The notes under the pieces: model-generated
Databases searched by the model: none
Told to the model about the DNA's origin: nothing
What the model saw: the letters and a program-made list of their open reading frames with translations, nothing else
Assembly (NCBI RefSeq): GCF_042680885.1
Contig: NZ_JBHUEO010000020.1
Coordinates: 1 to 64,000 of the forward strand
Length of the DNA stretch: 64,000 nt
Direction: 5' to 3'
Source of the DNA: Siminovitchia sediminis
Lineage (GTDB): Bacteria; Bacillota; Bacilli; Bacillales; Bacillaceae_C
Part shown: piece after piece, positions 43,440 to 52,542 of the stretch
Layout of the letters: each line of letters starts with the position of its first letter
Position numbering within the stretch: the first letter of the stretch is position 1
Position numbers and translations under genes: made by a program

Positions 43440-43980
43440 GGTTTAAAGCGCGAACTCGGGATCCAAAGCGCGAAACCGGGATCCAAAGCGCGAAACCGAG
43501 ATCCAAAGCGTGAAACCGCGGTACAAAGCGCGAAACCGCGGTACAAAGAGCAAACTTGTGATTCAAAGCGCGAAACCGCGGTACAAAGCGCGAAACCGGG
43601 ATCCAAAGCGCGAAACCATGATTCAAAGCGCGAAACCGCGATTCAAAGCGCGAAACCGGGATCCAAAGCGCGAAACCGTGATTCAAAGCGCGAAACCGTG
43701 ATTCAAAGCGCGAAACCGGGATTCAAAGCGCGAAACCGGGATCCAAAGCGCGAAACCGGGATCCAAAGCGCGAAACCGCGATTCAAAGCGCGAAACCGCG
43801 GTTCAAAGCGCGTAACCAGGATTCAAAGCGCGAAACCGCGGTTCAAAGCGCGAACTCGTGATTCAAAGCGCGAAACCGGGATCCAAAGCGCGAAACCGTG
43901 ATTCAAAGCGCGAAACCGCGGTACAAAGCGCGAAACCGGGATCCAAAGCGCGAAACCACTGTTCAAACTGAGCTCCGGAT
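43440..43980. repeat. 20-bp tandem array, 26 units plus one degenerate
   Basis: Exact 20-bp period. The core CAAAGCGCGAAACC is almost invariant, while the six bases between cores vary as combinations such as GGGATC, GCGATT, GTGATT and GCGGTA. The first unit starts TTTAAAGCGCGAACTC and the last decays to TTCAAACTGAGCTCC. The variation in the linkers shows the array is old and not a recent expansion. Because 20 is not a multiple of three, the frames through it are artefacts. It lies between the C45 and NERD genes. Confidence 0.97.
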
Positions 43981-44007
43981 TCCCTAACCGAAACATCAAA
44001 ATAAGTC

Positions 44008-44997
44008 TTATTTATTTTGTAAAGGAATTAAGGAGTAGGGTAGAAGGTATTTTCTGTATCTGGTACCACCCTCATGTTTTAATTTCAATTCACTGAGCAA
44101 CCGGTGAACTACGTGCCGATTTGGCAATTGAAGAAACTCTTGCATTTGCGGATTTGTTATAGTATCTCCGATTAGTAAAATATAGTCAGCTAATGCAGCG
44201 ATATGGGCATTTTTTGATACACCTTTACAAGAAGGGCATGTCCATGTTCCGTGTGTACGATTCATAGGTAAAAAAGAGCATTTTGGACAATGGACGCCTT
44301 TTAAAATCTCTCTTACCGAGATTTGGAATTCACGAAGTGGATGATAGCTTCCTGGGGTATGTTTGTTCATGAAGAGCTTTGTTAATGCATAGATGGTATT
44401 TTTAGAGAAAATCTCCTTATGATATTTATTTTGAAATTCTTTGATTTTGGAATCAATACTATAGCTATGGATGATTTGCTGAGAAAAAGGGGTATTGTTC
44501 CTGGATTCTATAAATGCTGAGGGGTTGCTCATTACCGCGAGGGGTTCTATAGGCGGTAAGTTAAACTTGCGGGAGGCAAGCCAGCTTTTCAATTGAGCTT
44601 CTTGCCGGTTTAATTGCGGAATAGGATTTGGTAAAACTCTTTTGTCTCCATGATTTGTAAATTGAATAAGTTGCTCAAATGTATGATCCAAAACAATATG
44701 TCCACTATAGTTATTAATTTCCAACAAAGTCATAAAATAAGGGGAAAGAATCAGGGTATCCATTTGAAAATAATAGCCGAGTCCGTTTTGCAGGCGTAAA
44801 TCATGTAAAATATAATATTCCTTGTCCGGTAAAAAAGTTAAATGGTAATCAATGGATTTTTCTCCACGGATTCCAGAACGCCGGTTAGCTAACTCAGATT
44901 TTAAATCGGCTAACTTTAAGTGATGACGAGGTAATCGTCGTATTAAAGCTTCTAGTTTTAAAACTTTTTCATCCGGATCGCGTGTCTTTACTATCAT
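44008..44997 (-). CDS. NERD-domain protein with zinc ribbon
   Basis: A 329-residue protein. NERD (nuclease-related) domain at about 40-150: RGEKSIDYHLTFLPD, YILHDLRL and TLLEINNYSGHIVLD, where an Asp/Glu-rich core resembles Holliday-junction resolvase-like nucleases. A C-terminal zinc ribbon, CPKC-x(13)-CPSC (about 255-280), is followed by a small helical domain. Such proteins are frequent in Bacillus; their substrate is unknown. Preceding 44998-45210 holds no supported gene. Confidence 0.8.
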   Translation of the reverse strand: MIVKTRDPDEKVLKLEALIRRLPRHHLKLADLKSELANRRSGIRGEKSIDYHLTFLPDKEYYILHDLRLQNGLGYYFQMDTLILSPYFMTLLEINNYSGHIVLDHTFEQLIQFTNHGDKRVLPNPIPQLNRQEAQLKSWLASRKFNLPPIEPLAVMSNPSAFIESRNNTPFSQQIIHSYSIDSKIKEFQNKYHKEIFSKNTIYALTKLFMNKHTPGSYHPLREFQISVREILKGVHCPKCSFLPMNRTHGTWTCPSCKGVSKNAHIAALADYILLIGDTITNPQMQEFLQLPNRHVVHRLLSELKLKHEGGTRYRKYLLPYSLIPLQNK

Positions 44998-45211
44998 TCA
45001 ATCACTCCTTTTTATTCGGTTAAAGAAGGCTTTCTACATGATTCGTAAAAATCCTTCATAAAAAGCTAAGGCTTGGTTCCGGTATCGCATCCAGGCTCTT
45101 CATTGTCTCGATGTCCTCGTGGATTCACAGTCGGATCTTCACCTAGATACGTGGTCCGGTAATGTCACCATAAATTTCATCCGATCTGCCTTACCGAACT
45201 CAATAACATCC

Positions 45212-45240
45212 AAAAAAAAACGCCCCCGAAGGGCGCTTTT
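45212..45240 (-). terminator. Terminator after ilvA
   Basis: On the minus strand GCGCCC, TTCG-type loop, GGGGCG, followed by nine T. It starts 10 nt beyond the ilvA stop. Confidence 0.9.
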
Positions 45241-45249
45241 TCATTGATC

Positions 45250-46518
45250 TCAGATCAATAAATGGAACAGCGTACTGTCCTTATTGACTTCTGTGTAAGA
45301 AATGTTGCTTTTTTTCATCCGTTCGATGAGTCCGGCATAGTCCTCACGGCGCTTCAGTTCAATGCCGACCAGGCCTGGCCCTCTTTCCTTGTTGTTTTTC
45401 TTCGTATATTCAAAAGTAGTGATGTCGTCATCTGGACCCAATACTTCATCCAAAAATTCTCTTAATGCACCTGCGCGTTGCGGGAAGTTAACGATGAAGT
45501 AATAGAGTAATCCTTCATACATCAACGATTTTTCTTTAATTTCCTGCATTCTGCTGATGTCGTTGTTTCCGCCGCTCAGCACACAGACAACCGTTTTTCC
45601 TTTAATTTCTTCTTTGTAAAAGTCCAGGGCTGCGATAGGGAGGGCGCCTGCCGGCTCAGCAACAATAGCATGTTCGTTGTACAGGTCTAAAATAGAAGTA
45701 CAGACTTTTCCTTCCGGAACGGACACAATATCATCGACATATTTTTTACAAAGTTCAAATGTTTTCTGGCCGGCACATTGAACCGCAGCGCCATCAACAA
45801 ATTTATCAATGGAAGGAAGCGGGGTGACGGCATTGTTTTCCAGCGCTGCTTTCATGCTCAAAGCGCCTGCCGGCTCCACACCAATCATTTTGGTGTGCGG
45901 CGATACATTTTTAATATATGTGCTTAATCCCGCCATCAGTCCGCCGCCGCCGATACTGCCGAAGACAAAATCAACAGGAGCATGAACATCATTCATAATC
46001 TCGATAGCGACTGTTCCCTGGCCGGCAATAATGTCCAGGTCATCAAAGGGATGAATAAAAATGCATCCTTCTTTTTCCGAATATTCATTCGCTTCAGCAG
46101 AGCATTCGTCAAATGTATCACCGGTAAGTATGATTTCGATATGGTCCCGGCCAAACATTTTTACCTGGTTTATTTTTTGCGTTGGCGTCGTTTGCGGCAT
46201 AAAAATGGTTCCTTCAATTCCAAGGTGGGCGCATGCGTACGCAACGCCCTGGGCATGGTTGCCGGCACTGGCACAAACGACTCCGCTTTTTTGTGCTTCC
46301 TGCTCCACCGCTTTGATTTTATAGTAAGCACCACGAAGCTTAAATGAGCGTACGTGCTGCAGATCTTCTCTTTTCACATACACTTGGCAATCATATTTCT
46401 CAGATAACCGCTCGTTTTTTTGCAAAGGTGTATGTGCCACTACATCTTTTAAAGACTGATGTGCAATGAGAATATCTTCCAAATTCAAGGTTTTTGTTTT
46501 TTCCTCCGTAGTATTCAT
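45250..46518 (-). CDS. ilvA: Threonine dehydratase IlvA
   Basis: A 422-residue PLP enzyme (fold type II) making 2-oxobutyrate from threonine for isoleucine synthesis. PLP Lys60 in RSFKLRGAYYK, ASAGNHAQGVA, the phosphate-binding GSIGGGGLMAGL and CVLSGGNND. A single C-terminal ACT-like regulatory domain (from about 335: LYYFIVNFPQRAGALREF) is typical of the short Gram-positive form that is still isoleucine-sensitive. GGAGGGTG before the ATG. It is separate from the ilv-leu operon, as in B. subtilis. Confidence 0.95.
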   Translation of the reverse strand: MNTTEEKTKTLNLEDILIAHQSLKDVVAHTPLQKNERLSEKYDCQVYVKREDLQHVRSFKLRGAYYKIKAVEQEAQKSGVVCASAGNHAQGVAYACAHLGIEGTIFMPQTTPTQKINQVKMFGRDHIEIILTGDTFDECSAEANEYSEKEGCIFIHPFDDLDIIAGQGTVAIEIMNDVHAPVDFVFGSIGGGGLMAGLSTYIKNVSPHTKMIGVEPAGALSMKAALENNAVTPLPSIDKFVDGAAVQCAGQKTFELCKKYVDDIVSVPEGKVCTSILDLYNEHAIVAEPAGALPIAALDFYKEEIKGKTVVCVLSGGNNDISRMQEIKEKSLMYEGLLYYFIVNFPQRAGALREFLDEVLGPDDDITTFEYTKKNNKERGPGLVGIELKRREDYAGLIERMKKSNISYTEVNKDSTLFHLLI

Positions 46519-46617
46519 GGCTCATTCACCCTCCGGTTTGGTATAAACATTTCTATATTATAACATGAATGGGACAAAAATTACACACGAGTATTCAAAA
46601 CATTTTGGAGGAAACAT

Positions 46618-47274
46618 TTACACCGTATAAGTATATTCGATGATTACGTGGCTGATGATTTCCAATGCTCCGGGCTGGATATCCGTGGGGCTTTCACTGA
46701 CAGCAAACGCCTGGGTCTGAATCGGAATCACCTCTTCACCTGTCCCTTCCGCAACAGATAGAGGGGATTTTTCCAGCTGTAATCCCATGGTCTTAGCAAT
46801 GGTTTCCGCCTTGCCCCTGGCATTCTGTATAGCCAGTGTCAATGACTGCCGGTAGTGATGATCATAGTCGGATACTGAAAAAGTGATGCTCGGCACCACA
46901 TTGGCTCCGTTTTGTACAACTGTATCGACAAAAGGGCCTGTGCGGTCGATATCTGTTAGCGTAATCAGGAGCATGTGCTCCACTTTATAATTTCTAAAGT
47001 GCTTCTTTCCCTGGTTGTAATCGTGTTGGGGATAGATCGAGTAATCGACCGTTTTTATTTCTTCCGGTGGAATCCCTGCGCGGTTCAACCCCTTTTTAAT
47101 GGCAGAGACCATATTGGCGTTTTCTCTTTGCGCTTCAGCCAGCGCCTGCCGTTCGACTGACACTCCGAATCTGACTTCTGCCCGATCAGGCTCCACCGAG
47201 AGCCTTCCTTCACCTGTTACTTTTATGACTTTTGGCTTGCTTTTCACCGTTCTGTACGCAGGTGGATAGTACAT
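46618..47274 (-). CDS. SIMPL-domain (DUF541) protein
   Basis: A 218-residue SIMPL/DUF541 protein. The hallmark start VTGEGRLSVEPDRAEVRFGV (about 19-38) and AIQNARGKAETIAKTMGLQL (about 150-169) are present. No clear signal peptide; the protein is probably cytoplasmic or peripheral. Family members are linked to oxidative stress and to ring-shaped assemblies, but a precise function is not known. Monocistronic. Confidence 0.8.
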   Translation of the reverse strand: MYYPPAYRTVKSKPKVIKVTGEGRLSVEPDRAEVRFGVSVERQALAEAQRENANMVSAIKKGLNRAGIPPEEIKTVDYSIYPQHDYNQGKKHFRNYKVEHMLLITLTDIDRTGPFVDTVVQNGANVVPSITFSVSDYDHHYRQSLTLAIQNARGKAETIAKTMGLQLEKSPLSVAEGTGEEVIPIQTQAFAVSESPTDIQPGALEIISHVIIEYTYTV

Positions 47275-47386
47275 GAATATTCACCGCTTTCCATTGTTTA
47301 GTTTCATAATTATGATGAATATAAGTATAAAACAACCTTGTTTAAAAAAGAATGCCGGGCAGAAGTTCAAACCGTTTAAAAAATAA

Positions 47387-47417
47387 TTGAAGTTGACGTA
47401 ACGTAAACTTGTATACT
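47387..47417 (+). promoter_or_regulatory. MerR-type promoter with 19-bp spacer
   Basis: TTGAAG (47387-47392), 19-bp spacer, TATACT (47412-47417). Within and around the spacer lies a dyad AGTTGACGT-A-ACGTAAACT (8 of 9 pairs). This over-long spacer with an internal dyad is the classical arrangement for MerR activation by DNA distortion; the TTG of the merR gene is 28 nt downstream. Confidence 0.75.
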
Positions 47418-47444
47418 TGTGGTAGATGTAAAGGGGGGCTTGCG

Positions 47445-48215
47445 TTGATTACAATCAGCCAATTGGCTAAAAAAGCTAGTGTAACAACAAGAACCTTGAG
47501 GTACTATGATTCTATTGGTTTATTGACCCCTTCCGGAACCACGAAAGGCGGGCACAGAACATATAATGAAAAAGAGATTTTCAGGCTTCAGCAAATTCAA
47601 TTTTTAAAAAAAGCAGGTTTTTCCTTAAAAGAGATCAAGACGATGCTTGAAGGAGAAGCGGACATTGCCGGCCACTTGGAAAAACAGCTCCGCTGGATCC
47701 GTTCGGAACAGCAGGTTTTAAAGAAAATGGAGAGAGATGTAGTGGGACTCCTGCATTCTTATTCAATGGAAGGAAAGCTGAACTGGTCCCTCATTATAGA
47801 GATGCTTCAATATCAGCAGGCCGGTCAAGCTGAAATGAAACAGCTTTCGCAGCAAATGTTTGGAAACCATGCCGAAGAAATCCGGGCAAAGCTTCCGAAT
47901 GTCAATGATGACAATGAAGAGACAAAAGAATGGATTCGTTTATTAGTGGAAGTCCAGCAGATGATTGACCTGCCTCCGGAGTCGGCGAAGGTTCAAGAGA
48001 TTATAAGGGAAATTTGGATGAAATCCACAGCTTTGTTCGGCGATGATGAATTGCTTCAGCAGCAGCTGTGGGATGTACGGAAATCACCGGAAAAGTCACT
48101 TAAGCTCGGCTGGTATCCGCTGGATAAAAACTTATTGCAGTTTTTGGATCAGGCCTTTGCGGTATACGAACAGGAAAGGGGCAAAGAACATGACGGAATG
48201 GATTCTTCAGTATAA
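47445..48215 (+). CDS. MerR-family transcriptional regulator
   Basis: A 256-residue regulator. The winged helix at the N-terminus (ITISQLAKKASVTTRTLRYYDSIGLL, residues 2-27; GGHRTYNEKEIFRLQQIQFLKKAGFSL) is followed by a coiled coil and a TipAS-like helical effector domain. TTG 47445 after AGGGGGG is chosen; an earlier in-frame start overlaps the promoter. It probably controls its own operon, in which the next gene encodes a membrane protein. Confidence 0.88.
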   Translation: MITISQLAKKASVTTRTLRYYDSIGLLTPSGTTKGGHRTYNEKEIFRLQQIQFLKKAGFSLKEIKTMLEGEADIAGHLEKQLRWIRSEQQVLKKMERDVVGLLHSYSMEGKLNWSLIIEMLQYQQAGQAEMKQLSQQMFGNHAEEIRAKLPNVNDDNEETKEWIRLLVEVQQMIDLPPESAKVQEIIREIWMKSTALFGDDELLQQQLWDVRKSPEKSLKLGWYPLDKNLLQFLDQAFAVYEQERGKEHDGMDSSV

Positions 48216-48822
48216 GTGGCTTTTTCTAATATTGGGCGAGATCATTTTTTGGGTAAGCCTTCTTGGGTTTTTTGTGATCAGGTATGCGTTTGGGCGGGAA
48301 CAACTAAGCAAATATTTTATTTTGGTCTGGATTTTCAGTGATGTCTGGCTTTTGGTGCTTGGTATATTGGATTACAGGCATACCGGGACATTTGACACCT
48401 TTCAAGTAGTCATTCTGATTTTCTTGTTTTATGCGTTGACATTTGGAAGAAATGATATGAAAAATCTTGACCGCTGGGTAAAAAGAAAGATTAAGAAAGT
48501 GAAAGGCGAGCCTCTTCATGAGGATCAAAACAGCATGAAGTTATACGGCATGGCATATGCAATCAAACAAGGGAAAGATCTTATGAAACATGTGCTGATG
48601 TTTGCTGCCGTGATGATTGTTATGAGTTTCTTTGTGGATTTTCGCGGATTCAGCCACCTTGCAGGAGATAAGAATTTGGGTGATATGCTTGGAAGCACCA
48701 TTGAAAATGGATGGTTTGCAGATCCGGTTCTCGGGAAGATCACAGGCGTCTGGACACTTATTTTAATCATTGATACGGTTATTACAGTTTCATATTTTGT
48801 ATTTCCAAGAAGGGCATCATAA
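48190..48822 (+). CDS. Four-helix membrane protein, MerR operon
   Basis: A 210-residue membrane protein overlapping the merR gene by 26 nt. ATG 48190 (MTEWILQYKWLFLIL) follows AGGGGC; the frame upstream of it is within merR. Predicted helices at about 9-29, 36-57, 65-82, 132-150 and near 188-206. No known domain. By position it is probably the target or partner of the MerR protein, possibly for stress at the membrane (inference). Confidence 0.65.
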   Translation: MTEWILQYKWLFLILGEIIFWVSLLGFFVIRYAFGREQLSKYFILVWIFSDVWLLVLGILDYRHTGTFDTFQVVILIFLFYALTFGRNDMKNLDRWVKRKIKKVKGEPLHEDQNSMKLYGMAYAIKQGKDLMKHVLMFAAVMIVMSFFVDFRGFSHLAGDKNLGDMLGSTIENGWFADPVLGKITGVWTLILIIDTVITVSYFVFPRRAS

Positions 48823-48838
48823 ATCGATGCTCTTTTTT
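48811..48838 (+). terminator. Weak terminator
   Basis: GGGCATC and GATGCTC arms overlapping the stop, followed by a T-run TTTTTTC. Confidence 0.55.
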
Positions 48839-48911
48839 CTTTTCGAATTCATAACCATAGGAATAATGTTAAAATAAGCGATATGGGTTTTTTAGGAAGG
48901 ATGATAAAGTA

Positions 48912-49823
48912 ATGGAAGAGAAGTTTAGCAGACCGAAAGGGTTTGGACAGATTCTGGATCATACATTTAGTTTAAGCAAGACGCATTTTAAAGACTTTTT
49001 CTTGATTTTACTCATTTTTATGGGGCCTGTATATTTGCTGCAGGCGCTTGTGCAATGGGCTTCCGGAGTTAGTTTTTTCAGGGAAGTCGGAACGGGAGAC
49101 AACTGGTTTGACCAAATGGTGAACAGCTTTGACGAAACACAGCAGCCCGTGAATGTGGCGGGTGATTTGGGGATCGCGCTGGTTGGTTTTATCATGCTCT
49201 TCCTGGCTCCTGTTGCCGGGGCAGCCATCATGATTGCCATTGACCGTGTGAGAAAAGGAGAAAGTTATACAGTTGGATCTGTCATCAAGCAGGCATTTTC
49301 CCGGTATGGGCCGATGCTGGGAAGCACGATATTATATGGGATCATTGCATTTGCTTTATTTATCGTTCCTTTAATTATCACTGTGCTTGCCGGCATCTTT
49401 GGTGCGTTCATTGATCCGGCATTTGGGATTATATCGGCCATCTTGCTTTTTATTGGCTTTGGTATCGGAATGGGTTTGCTGCTTACCCGCTGGAGCCTTT
49501 ATTTTGGCTCTGTCGTATTTAAGGAGGACACGCCGGGACTAAACAGAAGCTGGATGCTGACGAGAGGGCGGACATGGGTTCTGTTCGGACTTTATATTGT
49601 GTTTTCGCTCATTGTGATGGCGATCAGCGTCGCGATGGAAATGACGTTTGGCATGCTGCTTGGTAACAGTGTTTTGCTTTCCCTCATTATTAATTTCGTC
49701 AGTATCTTCACAACCCTGATTTTTACGGTGGGCTATGCTGTGATGTATTTTGATGCAAAACTTCGGTACGATGCGGATGACCTAAAAGCAATGATCGATG
49801 ACTATCAAGCCCCAAAAATTTAA
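48912..49823 (+). CDS. Polytopic membrane protein of the MoxR cluster
   Basis: A 303-residue protein with about six membrane segments and Gly/Phe/Ile-rich helices; the N-terminus RPKGFGQILDHTFSLSKTHF resembles membrane proteins that precede DUF4129/DUF4350/MoxR clusters in Bacillus. Function unknown. AGGAAGG-type site upstream; 15 nt before the next gene, so it begins the operon. Confidence 0.7.
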   Translation: MEEKFSRPKGFGQILDHTFSLSKTHFKDFFLILLIFMGPVYLLQALVQWASGVSFFREVGTGDNWFDQMVNSFDETQQPVNVAGDLGIALVGFIMLFLAPVAGAAIMIAIDRVRKGESYTVGSVIKQAFSRYGPMLGSTILYGIIAFALFIVPLIITVLAGIFGAFIDPAFGIISAILLFIGFGIGMGLLLTRWSLYFGSVVFKEDTPGLNRSWMLTRGRTWVLFGLYIVFSLIVMAISVAMEMTFGMLLGNSVLLSLIINFVSIFTTLIFTVGYAVMYFDAKLRYDADDLKAMIDDYQAPKI

Positions 49824-49838
49824 GTTAGGTGATGGCTC

Positions 49839-50474
49839 ATGTTAGATGCCGACCAGGCAAGACAGCGGTTGGAGGACATTTTAAGCAGGGCGGAATACAC
49901 CGCGTATCAGGAAGAAAAAAGTTTTCTTCAAGTGTGGTGGGAAAGTGCCAAGGAATGGATAGCCAGTCAGCTGGAAAAACTTTTTTCTTCTTCTGAGGCT
50001 GCCAGCGCGGCCTCCGGGCCCGTTCTGGCGGGGATGATGATACTGGTCCTCCTCCTTTTGGGGGCTGCTGTGTACTGGCTGATCCGCCAGACGCACAGAT
50101 CCAGAAAATATAAGGACCGGTCTCCGTTCACCAATCAGGAACTTGAATGGACGTATGGCAGGCATCTGTCGGAAGCTTTCAAGCAGGAAAGTGAGAAGGA
50201 ATACTCCATGGCTGCCCGCCACTTGTTTTTGGCGTTACTTCTGTATTCTCATCAGCAAAAGTGGCTGGAAGCCAGAGTTTGGAAAACGAACTGGGAGTAT
50301 TATGATGAATTAAAAAGGTCCAACAGCGAATGGGCCGGCCAATTTTACCAATTGGCACGTATATTTGATGAAGTAACATACGGTAAACGAGAACTCGATA
50401 AAGAGGATTTTGAACCATTTCGAAAAAAAGTGATGGAACGGCTGGAAGAGCCGCACACGTCTATAGAAAGATAG
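49839..50474 (+). CDS. DUF4129-containing membrane protein
   Basis: A 211-residue protein. N-terminal soluble helical region, one membrane helix at about 62-84 (GPVLAGMMILVLLLLGAAVYW), then a cytoplasmic DUF4129 domain (about 135-205: SMAARHLFLALLLYSHQQ ... FYQLARIFDEVTYGKRE). Such proteins are regularly encoded with MoxR ATPases and DUF58 proteins; role unknown. Confidence 0.8.
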   Translation: MLDADQARQRLEDILSRAEYTAYQEEKSFLQVWWESAKEWIASQLEKLFSSSEAASAASGPVLAGMMILVLLLLGAAVYWLIRQTHRSRKYKDRSPFTNQELEWTYGRHLSEAFKQESEKEYSMAARHLFLALLLYSHQQKWLEARVWKTNWEYYDELKRSNSEWAGQFYQLARIFDEVTYGKRELDKEDFEPFRKKVMERLEEPHTSIER

Positions 50475-50485
50475 GGGGCGGAAGA

Positions 50486-51616
50486 TTGCAAAGATCAGGA
50501 AAAAGAACATGGATCACGCTTGTCATTCTTCTTGTCTGTTTCTTGGCTGCAGGGTATGTTCTGCAGTCCAAACAGCCCGCCGCATATTTGGACTATGTGT
50601 CTGATTCCCCCTCTCCAACAGGCACGAAAGCCTTCTATACATATGTAAAAGAAGAAGCAGAATCAGTAAAAAGGTGGAATAAGCCGCCCGGCAAATTGGC
50701 GGACGGAGATGGCAGGAAGGTCCTTGTCATGATTGAACCGCAGTTACCTCCCAAAAGCGAAGAAATGGAAGCTTACGAAGAATTTATGAAAGCCGGCCAT
50801 ACCCTCATACTGTTTAAGAACAATCCGCAAGGGATGTTTGATATCAAGACCAACCCCGTTACAGCAGCTGAACCAGAAGAAGGTTTGGTTTATGACCGGC
50901 AAGACATCAGCCGTCAAGCGCAAGTGTCCTATGGAAGCCGGCTGCAGACTGATCAGGGAGATGACATTCTGATTTATGATGATGCCGGAACCATGGCTCT
51001 TGAGCGCCCGGTCGGCAAAGGGAAGTTAATTGTTTCAATGTTTCCTGAATGGCTGATGAATAGGAACCTCTTAACAGATGATCATGTCCCCCTTTTGGTT
51101 TCCTTGTTCAATGAGGCGGGCAGCGATCATCTGTTGTTTGATGAATATGTCCATCAGCCGCAGGGTGCTGCAAAGGTCATGCATGTTTATCCGATGTGGT
51201 TTTTGCTTGTGATGTTTCAAGGGGCCCTCCTCCTGATCCTTTGGCTTTGGCATCAGGGGAAGCGGTTCGGGCCAATATACAGGCCGAGAGAAGCAACCGT
51301 GCGTTTCAGCGATGAGGGGATTCGCGCACTGGCTGCCTGGTATAAGAGAAGCCGCCTCTATCATGACTCGGTTGCCATTCAGGCGGACTACTTAAAATTT
51401 GTTTTACAAGAAAGATGGCATATACCATACCAGGAGGGGTGGAGCTCTGTTTCCGGTTTGATCAAAAGAAGCCGCGGCCGAATTGACCAAAAGGAGATTG
51501 ATTCTTTTACGAATGGGTTAACGGAAGTATTGAATAAAGACAGGCTGAGTAAACAGGAGTATATATTCTGGTCAAAACAAATTGACAGGATGAGGAAAGT
51601 GGTGGAAGAACAATGA
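50486..51616 (+). CDS. DUF4350-containing membrane protein
   Basis: A 376-residue protein with an N-terminal membrane anchor (about 7-25), an extracytoplasmic DUF4350 domain (about 40-210; DSPSPTGTKAFYTYVKEE at the start) and a second helix near 235-255 followed by a cytoplasmic tail. ATGA-type overlap with the moxR gene. Function unknown; conserved partner of MoxR in this cluster. Confidence 0.82.
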   Translation: MQRSGKRTWITLVILLVCFLAAGYVLQSKQPAAYLDYVSDSPSPTGTKAFYTYVKEEAESVKRWNKPPGKLADGDGRKVLVMIEPQLPPKSEEMEAYEEFMKAGHTLILFKNNPQGMFDIKTNPVTAAEPEEGLVYDRQDISRQAQVSYGSRLQTDQGDDILIYDDAGTMALERPVGKGKLIVSMFPEWLMNRNLLTDDHVPLLVSLFNEAGSDHLLFDEYVHQPQGAAKVMHVYPMWFLLVMFQGALLLILWLWHQGKRFGPIYRPREATVRFSDEGIRALAAWYKRSRLYHDSVAIQADYLKFVLQERWHIPYQEGWSSVSGLIKRSRGRIDQKEIDSFTNGLTEVLNKDRLSKQEYIFWSKQIDRMRKVVEEQ

Positions 51617-52542
51617 ACACGCAAATCGTAAAGCTGCTGGAAAAATACGAAGAACGGATTCTTGGACAGGGAATGAATCTCCGGCTCTTGCTTTCTGCCA
51701 TTCTGGCAGGAGGCCATGTCCTGATAGAAGGGGTGCCGGGTACGGGTAAAACAGCCATGGTCCGTACACTTGCCAAACTATTGGGCGGCAGGTTCAACCG
51801 CATCCAATTTACACCGGATCTCCTTCCGAGTGATATTACCGGAAGTGTCATTTACAACGTAAAAGAAGGTTCTTTTGAAACCTTGAAAGGCCCCATCTTC
51901 ACCAACATTTTACTGGCCGATGAAATTAACCGGACACCTGCCAAAACGCAGGCTGCCCTATTGGAAGCCATGGAAGAAAAACAGGTCACGATCCAAGGGA
52001 CTACCTACCCGCTGGACGAGGTGTTTTTCGTAGTGGCTACACAAAACCCGATTGAATTTGAAGGTACTTATCCGCTGCCGGAAGCACAGCAAGATCGTTT
52101 TCTGTTTAAGCTGTTGATAGACTTTCCTGCTTTTGAAGAGGAAAAAGATGTTTTGAAGCTTGTATTGGCCAACAGCTTTTCTGCTTCTGAAGCAGAGCCA
52201 GTGATCAGCATGGATCAATTTTTACAGATCAGAAGGGAGATCGAGCAGGTAACGGTTAACGATACGATATTGGAATATATGACGCATATTGTCAGAAGAA
52301 CAAGGGAAACCGAGACAATCCGGTTTGGCGCCAGTACTAGGGCTGCGATATCGATGGGTAAAGCGGCTAAATCCTGGGCTTATTTGGACGGCCGGGATTA
52401 TGTCACTCCGGATGATGTGAAAATGGTGGCGAAACCATCTCTCAGACACAGGATTCAATTATCTCCGCATGTGGAATTGGAGGGAGGAAATGTTGACCAA
52501 GTCATTGAAGAACTTGTGGGCTCGGTTCCTGTTCCAAGATAG
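51613..52542 (+). CDS. MoxR-type AAA+ ATPase
   Basis: A 309-residue AAA+ protein. Walker A GVPGTGKTAMV (residues 40-50), Walker B ILLADEINRTPAKTQAALLEAM (about 94-115), sensor 1 FFVVATQNPIEFEGTYPLPEAQQDRF and an arginine finger near it. MoxR ATPases are thought to act as chaperones that insert metals or assemble complexes together with VWA/DUF58 partners. Overlaps both neighbours. Confidence 0.92.
   Translation: MNTQIVKLLEKYEERILGQGMNLRLLLSAILAGGHVLIEGVPGTGKTAMVRTLAKLLGGRFNRIQFTPDLLPSDITGSVIYNVKEGSFETLKGPIFTNILLADEINRTPAKTQAALLEAMEEKQVTIQGTTYPLDEVFFVVATQNPIEFEGTYPLPEAQQDRFLFKLLIDFPAFEEEKDVLKLVLANSFSASEAEPVISMDQFLQIRREIEQVTVNDTILEYMTHIVRRTRETETIRFGASTRAAISMGKAAKSWAYLDGRDYVTPDDVKMVAKPSLRHRIQLSPHVELEGGNVDQVIEELVGSVPVPR

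Noticed and set aside
43411..43901. Repetitive proteins encoded across the 20-bp array
   Set aside because: Open frames on both strands result from the repeat lacking stop codons; no ribosome sites and no family.
43440..43980. CRISPR array
   Set aside because: Repeat period is only 20 bp with 6-bp variable linkers; no spacers of 30 bp or more and no cas genes.
44998..45210. Transposase remnant on the minus strand
   Set aside because: Fragments such as RYRNQALAFYEGF are too short and could not be linked to any transposase; no terminal repeats.
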